From Rhizobium etli 8C-3 (lineage in GTDB: Bacteria > Pseudomonadota > Alphaproteobacteria > Rhizobiales > Rhizobiaceae): a stretch of 64,000 nt of DNA. The translations under genes and the position numbers were made by a program. The notes under the pieces are model-generated. The model ran no database searches, was not told where the DNA came from, and saw only the letters and a program-made list of their open reading frames with translations. Shown piece after piece: positions 61,122 to 64,000 of the stretch. Positions within the stretch are counted from its first letter, which is position 1, and the number at the start of each line of letters is the position of its first letter. Location of the stretch: assembly GCF_001908375.1 (NCBI RefSeq), contig NZ_CP017242.1, positions 186,001 to 250,000 of the forward strand, in the 5' to 3' direction.

Positions 61122-64000
61122 ATGTTTTCACGCGTTTCGGAACGGAAAATGCTCAGCGTGCGCGGCTTGCTTCTTGCCGGCTGGCTTGTATTGATTGCGT
61201 CACTGTTCTGGGATCCTGTCTCGATCACCCTGACAGAACCCGACAAACTCGGCAGCCCGTTTCGCGTCGACGATCATGTCGTCAACATTCAGGACGAGGA
61301 GCTGGTCGCCACGCCTTATGCCATGGGAACGCGCGTCTTTTGGACAATGCTCGTACCGATCGTTCCGCTATTTCTCATGGTTTTTGGACATGAGGCTTGG
61401 CGCAGGGTATGCCCGCTTTCGCTCGCATCCCAGATCCCGGGCTATCTCGGCATACGGCGATTTCGCAGCAAGCTCGAGCGCCGCACCGGGCTCATAACGC
61501 GCAAAATACCGTTGATCACCCCCAACGGCTGGATTGCGCGCAATAGCTGGTACATCCAGTTCGGGATGCTGTTTACCGGCATCACGGCGCGTCTTCTTAT
61601 CATCAACACAGACCGAACCGCGCTAGCCATCGCTCTTTTGACGGTCATCGGCCTGGCGATGCTGACGGGCGTACTCTGGGGCGGCAAAACGTGGTGCAAC
61701 TATTTCTGCCCGGCAAACATCGTCCAGAAGATATACACGGAGCCGGGTGGCATCGTGGAAAGCGCGCCGCACTTCTCGCGCCCTTTGGTTCCGCAATCCA
61801 TGTGTCGCAAATCAACCCCCAAAGGCGATGTCAGCACCTGTGTCGCATGTACCGCCAATTGCGGCGACATCGACCTTCAGAGATCTTACTGGAACGGAAT
61901 TCTCGATCCTCAGCGCCGGAATGTGTACTACATGTTCTTAGGACTAATATTTGGCTTCTACGGGTTCTATTATCTCTATTCCGGAAACTGGGACTACTAT
62001 TTCTCGGGCATCTGGACCCATGAGGAGGGCGCCGCGCAGAGAATTCTCGGACCAGGCCTTTTCCTGAACAGGCAGGCCGTTCCCATCCCCAAGCTCGTGT
62101 CCGCACCCCTTGTTCTGGCCGTCTTTTGCGGGACGGCGCTTCTGCTTGGATGGGGTCTGGAAGCTTTGTACCGGCGCTATTGCAGCAGGAAGGAAAACAT
62201 CTCTGAAAAATTGATCGTCCATCACTGCCTTTGCATCGCAGCTTGGGCTTCTATCAACGCCTTCTATCTATTCGGCGGGCGCCCGAACATCCTTTTGCTT
62301 CCGGATCTTAGCGGGCGCGTCATCGATATGGTGATCGTTGCGCTCACGACGATCTGGTTGCGTCTGGCGCTGCAGCAGAGCCCGACCCGCTACCAGCAGG
62401 AAAGCATGGCTTCCAATCTTCTGGGCGAGTTGAAGAAGATGAAGGTGAACGTCAGCAAGTTTCTCGACGGTCGCAAGCTTGAAAGCCTGAAGGCCGAGGA
62501 AGTCTACCTCTTGACGAAAGTTCTTCCCGGATTTTCGCAGCAGCAGAAGCTGGACGCATACCGTAATATTCTTGAGGAAGCGGTCGTCAACGGCAGAACC
62601 GCAAGCGCTGGTTCGCTGAAGCTTCTGCAAGATTTTCGCGCCCAGATGAACATTTCCGAAGAAGAGCATGAAACGCTACTGGAACAGCTCGGATGCTCAA
62701 ATGTTTCCGAGGCCGGCATCCCCTATATGACCGACGAGGAACGGCAGGAATCGATGGGTCACTATCGTATTCTTCTCAACAGTGCGCTGATGACGCGGCT
62801 TGAAAAGGGAGCTTCCCTACAGGAGGTCTTCGCCGACGCCAGCTTCCAGGCAACGGTGCAGGTGCTGCGTCAGAGCCTGCAGATAAACGACGAAGACCAC
62901 GAGCGTGCGCTCCAGGACCTGTCATCGCAGGTCACAGTTGTTTCTAGAAGCTTGGACCAGACCCTCGAGTCCCTGCTCCGGCAGAAGTCCCTGCGGTTGT
63001 GCATTGAATCGGCTATAATCTCCGACCCTCTCGGAGCGACGCTCCTTGATCTGCTGCATGATGCGATGGATGCGCATGAGCAGGAAATGAGGGTCGAGGC
63101 ACTATCGATCCTGCGCAATTCCAGCGCCGAGTCGGACCAACTCAAATATGCTGAAAACCTAATCTCGCTTTGTGGTCACGAGCTTGCCCTCGTTTTGCGG
63201 CAGTCCGTTCCCGGCAAGCCTGGTAAACGCTGGCGTGAGGCGTTCGACCCCAAGATCGTCGCAATCCTCACGGGTGAAGCGAAAGCCGATCCGGCGGGTA
63301 AGCCGCAATCCGCGGGGCAGCGTTGGACGCATCGAAAGGCCGTTCTTTTAAGCCTCGATACGGCCAGCAACCTTCGGCACATGCTGGAGTTCAAAGATCC
63401 GGTCATCAAGGCGATAGGCCTGATGGTCTTCGGCTACATCGATCAGAAAGTCGCTCGGGACGCAGCAGAGAAAATCCTTGATGGCCTACCCAACCGGGAG
63501 CATCCGCTGCTCGTCGCCGCGTTCGAATACATGGCCGGAATGGCCGGCGTATCGGATGTGACCGCGGACAATATGTCACTGCACGCAACCATCCGTGTCG
63601 CCGGGCAAAGGGACCAGCTTTTCACGTCGGCGAAAAGTCGCATCACGATCGGCCGGTCGCTCGACAACGACATTTCGCCCATTCATCCAGACATATGGGC
63701 TTATCATGCCGCAATCACCTTGCGGCATGGCGAGATTCGCTTGGTTCGCCTCGACGAGGGAAGGATCTACATAAACGGCAAGCAGCTTGTCGAAGAGTCC
63801 GTTGTTTTGAAAAAGAAGAGCATTGTGACATTTGGTGGTGCCACCAACGAAGCCCCTCAGATCGAGATTGATTGCGAAGACAATTTCGGTACGGACAATA
63901 CGCTCGTCGTTCATCCGGTTCTGCGTCTTGCGATGCTGACGCGCAATGCGCATCTCGCCAAATTGCCGCTTGCGGATCTTGCCGGCATCGCTCTGCAATC
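61122..64000 (+). CDS. NapH/CcoG-like iron-sulfur membrane protein fused to an FHA domain, cut by window end
   Basis: The frame runs open from ATG 61122 (GGGGAG upstream) to the last base, at least 959 residues. The N-terminal ~450 residues are a membrane domain with several hydrophobic segments and ferredoxin-like cysteines: Cys97 (RRVCPLS), Cys192/Cys196 (WCNYFCPA), and Cys228, Cys240, Cys243, Cys247 (MCRK...TCVACTANC). A long helical region (about 450-800) follows, then an FHA phosphothreonine-binding domain near 815-890 (ITIGRSLDNDIS). This combination of an electron-transfer domain with FHA is unusual. It is divergent from the peroxidase-kinase operon. Confidence 0.87.
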   Translation, partial: MFSRVSERKMLSVRGLLLAGWLVLIASLFWDPVSITLTEPDKLGSPFRVDDHVVNIQDEELVATPYAMGTRVFWTMLVPIVPLFLMVFGHEAWRRVCPLSLASQIPGYLGIRRFRSKLERRTGLITRKIPLITPNGWIARNSWYIQFGMLFTGITARLLIINTDRTALAIALLTVIGLAMLTGVLWGGKTWCNYFCPANIVQKIYTEPGGIVESAPHFSRPLVPQSMCRKSTPKGDVSTCVACTANCGDIDLQRSYWNGILDPQRRNVYYMFLGLIFGFYGFYYLYSGNWDYYFSGIWTHEEGAAQRILGPGLFLNRQAVPIPKLVSAPLVLAVFCGTALLLGWGLEALYRRYCSRKENISEKLIVHHCLCIAAWASINAFYLFGGRPNILLLPDLSGRVIDMVIVALTTIWLRLALQQSPTRYQQESMASNLLGELKKMKVNVSKFLDGRKLESLKAEEVYLLTKVLPGFSQQQKLDAYRNILEEAVVNGRTASAGSLKLLQDFRAQMNISEEEHETLLEQLGCSNVSEAGIPYMTDEERQESMGHYRILLNSALMTRLEKGASLQEVFADASFQATVQVLRQSLQINDEDHERALQDLSSQVTVVSRSLDQTLESLLRQKSLRLCIESAIISDPLGATLLDLLHDAMDAHEQEMRVEALSILRNSSAESDQLKYAENLISLCGHELALVLRQSVPGKPGKRWREAFDPKIVAILTGEAKADPAGKPQSAGQRWTHRKAVLLSLDTASNLRHMLEFKDPVIKAIGLMVFGYIDQKVARDAAEKILDGLPNREHPLLVAAFEYMAGMAGVSDVTADNMSLHATIRVAGQRDQLFTSAKSRITIGRSLDNDISPIHPDIWAYHAAITLRHGEIRLVRLDEGRIYINGKQLVEESVVLKKKSIVTFGGATNEAPQIEIDCEDNFGTDNTLVVHPVLRLAMLTRNAHLAKLPLADLAGIALQ

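Noticed and set aside
1..64000. CRISPR arrays, prophage structural genes, replication or conjugation genes
   Set aside because: No regularly spaced repeats, capsid/tail genes, repABC or tra genes were recognised.

Overview
The window reads as a high-GC alphaproteobacterial accessory replicon, most likely a Rhizobiaceae-type megaplasmid or chromid. The evidence is a tripartite tricarboxylate (TctCBA) uptake operon, a rhizobial-type LigD remnant, IS66 elements carrying pRiA4b-Orf3 and YecA passengers, an IS6 copy, and catabolic islands separated by transposon wreckage. No housekeeping or replication genes are present. Species cannot be named from the sequence alone.

1-10.7 kb: a catabolic island. 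It holds a beta-keto acid cleavage enzyme (cut by the window edge), a type I extradiol dioxygenase, an ACMSD-like amidohydrolase, an SDR, a three-subunit molybdenum hydroxylase with its CoxG-like partner, and a TctC-TctB-TctA transporter. Together these look like uptake, hydroxylation and ring opening of an aromatic or N-heteroaromatic acid. A LigD fragment follows at 10.8-11.3 kb.

11.5-21.6 kb: minus-strand genes for a PDC/IPDC-type 2-oxo-acid decarboxylase, a metallo-beta-lactamase-fold hydrolase, two TIM-barrel sugar or cyclitol isomerase-like proteins, and a four-gene set (GH15 glucoamylase-like protein, GMC flavoprotein, ferritin-like protein, sorbitol-dehydrogenase-type small subunit). 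A dead IS3 copy separates these from the next block.

22.6-34.6 kb: a compact hybrid assembly line. A PKS (KS-AT-KR-ACP-TE), a glycine-betaine-type solute-binding protein and a one-module NRPS (A-[N-methyltransferase]-T, no condensation domain) form a tight minus-strand operon. A phosphopantetheinyl transferase is divergent; an EamA exporter and an ArsR regulator follow. The adenylation code reads as glycine, so the predicted backbone is an N-methylated 4-amino-3-hydroxybutyrate. With full N-methylation this would be the carnitine skeleton. The release domain has Cys in place of the usual Ser. This is the main candidate for an undescribed system.

34.6-46.7 kb: a group II intron with a frameshifted maturase, an intact cytoplasmic subtilase plus AAA+ ATPase pair (possible defence or proteolytic module), an IS6 copy that cut a Gfo/Idh/MocA gene, an AraC regulator divergent from an MDR oxidoreductase, a DUF389 membrane protein, and a decayed universal stress protein.

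46.7-55.6 kb: a three-layer transposon nest. An outer IS66 element (8-bp duplication TCATTACT) has a second IS66 element in its tnpA (8-bp duplication GATGTTTC) and a large-serine-recombinase element in its tnpC (flanked by TGGCG). Just beyond it are a tRNA with an Arg-like body but a UGG anticodon, a small XRE protein and an IS5/IS1182-type fragment.

57-64 kb: a redox and signalling block. It contains a MauG/CcpA-type dihaem peroxidase, a histidine kinase and a tandem receiver protein on the minus strand. Divergent to them is a long plus-strand gene fusing a NapH/CcoG-like iron-sulfur membrane domain to an FHA domain; it runs off the window end.
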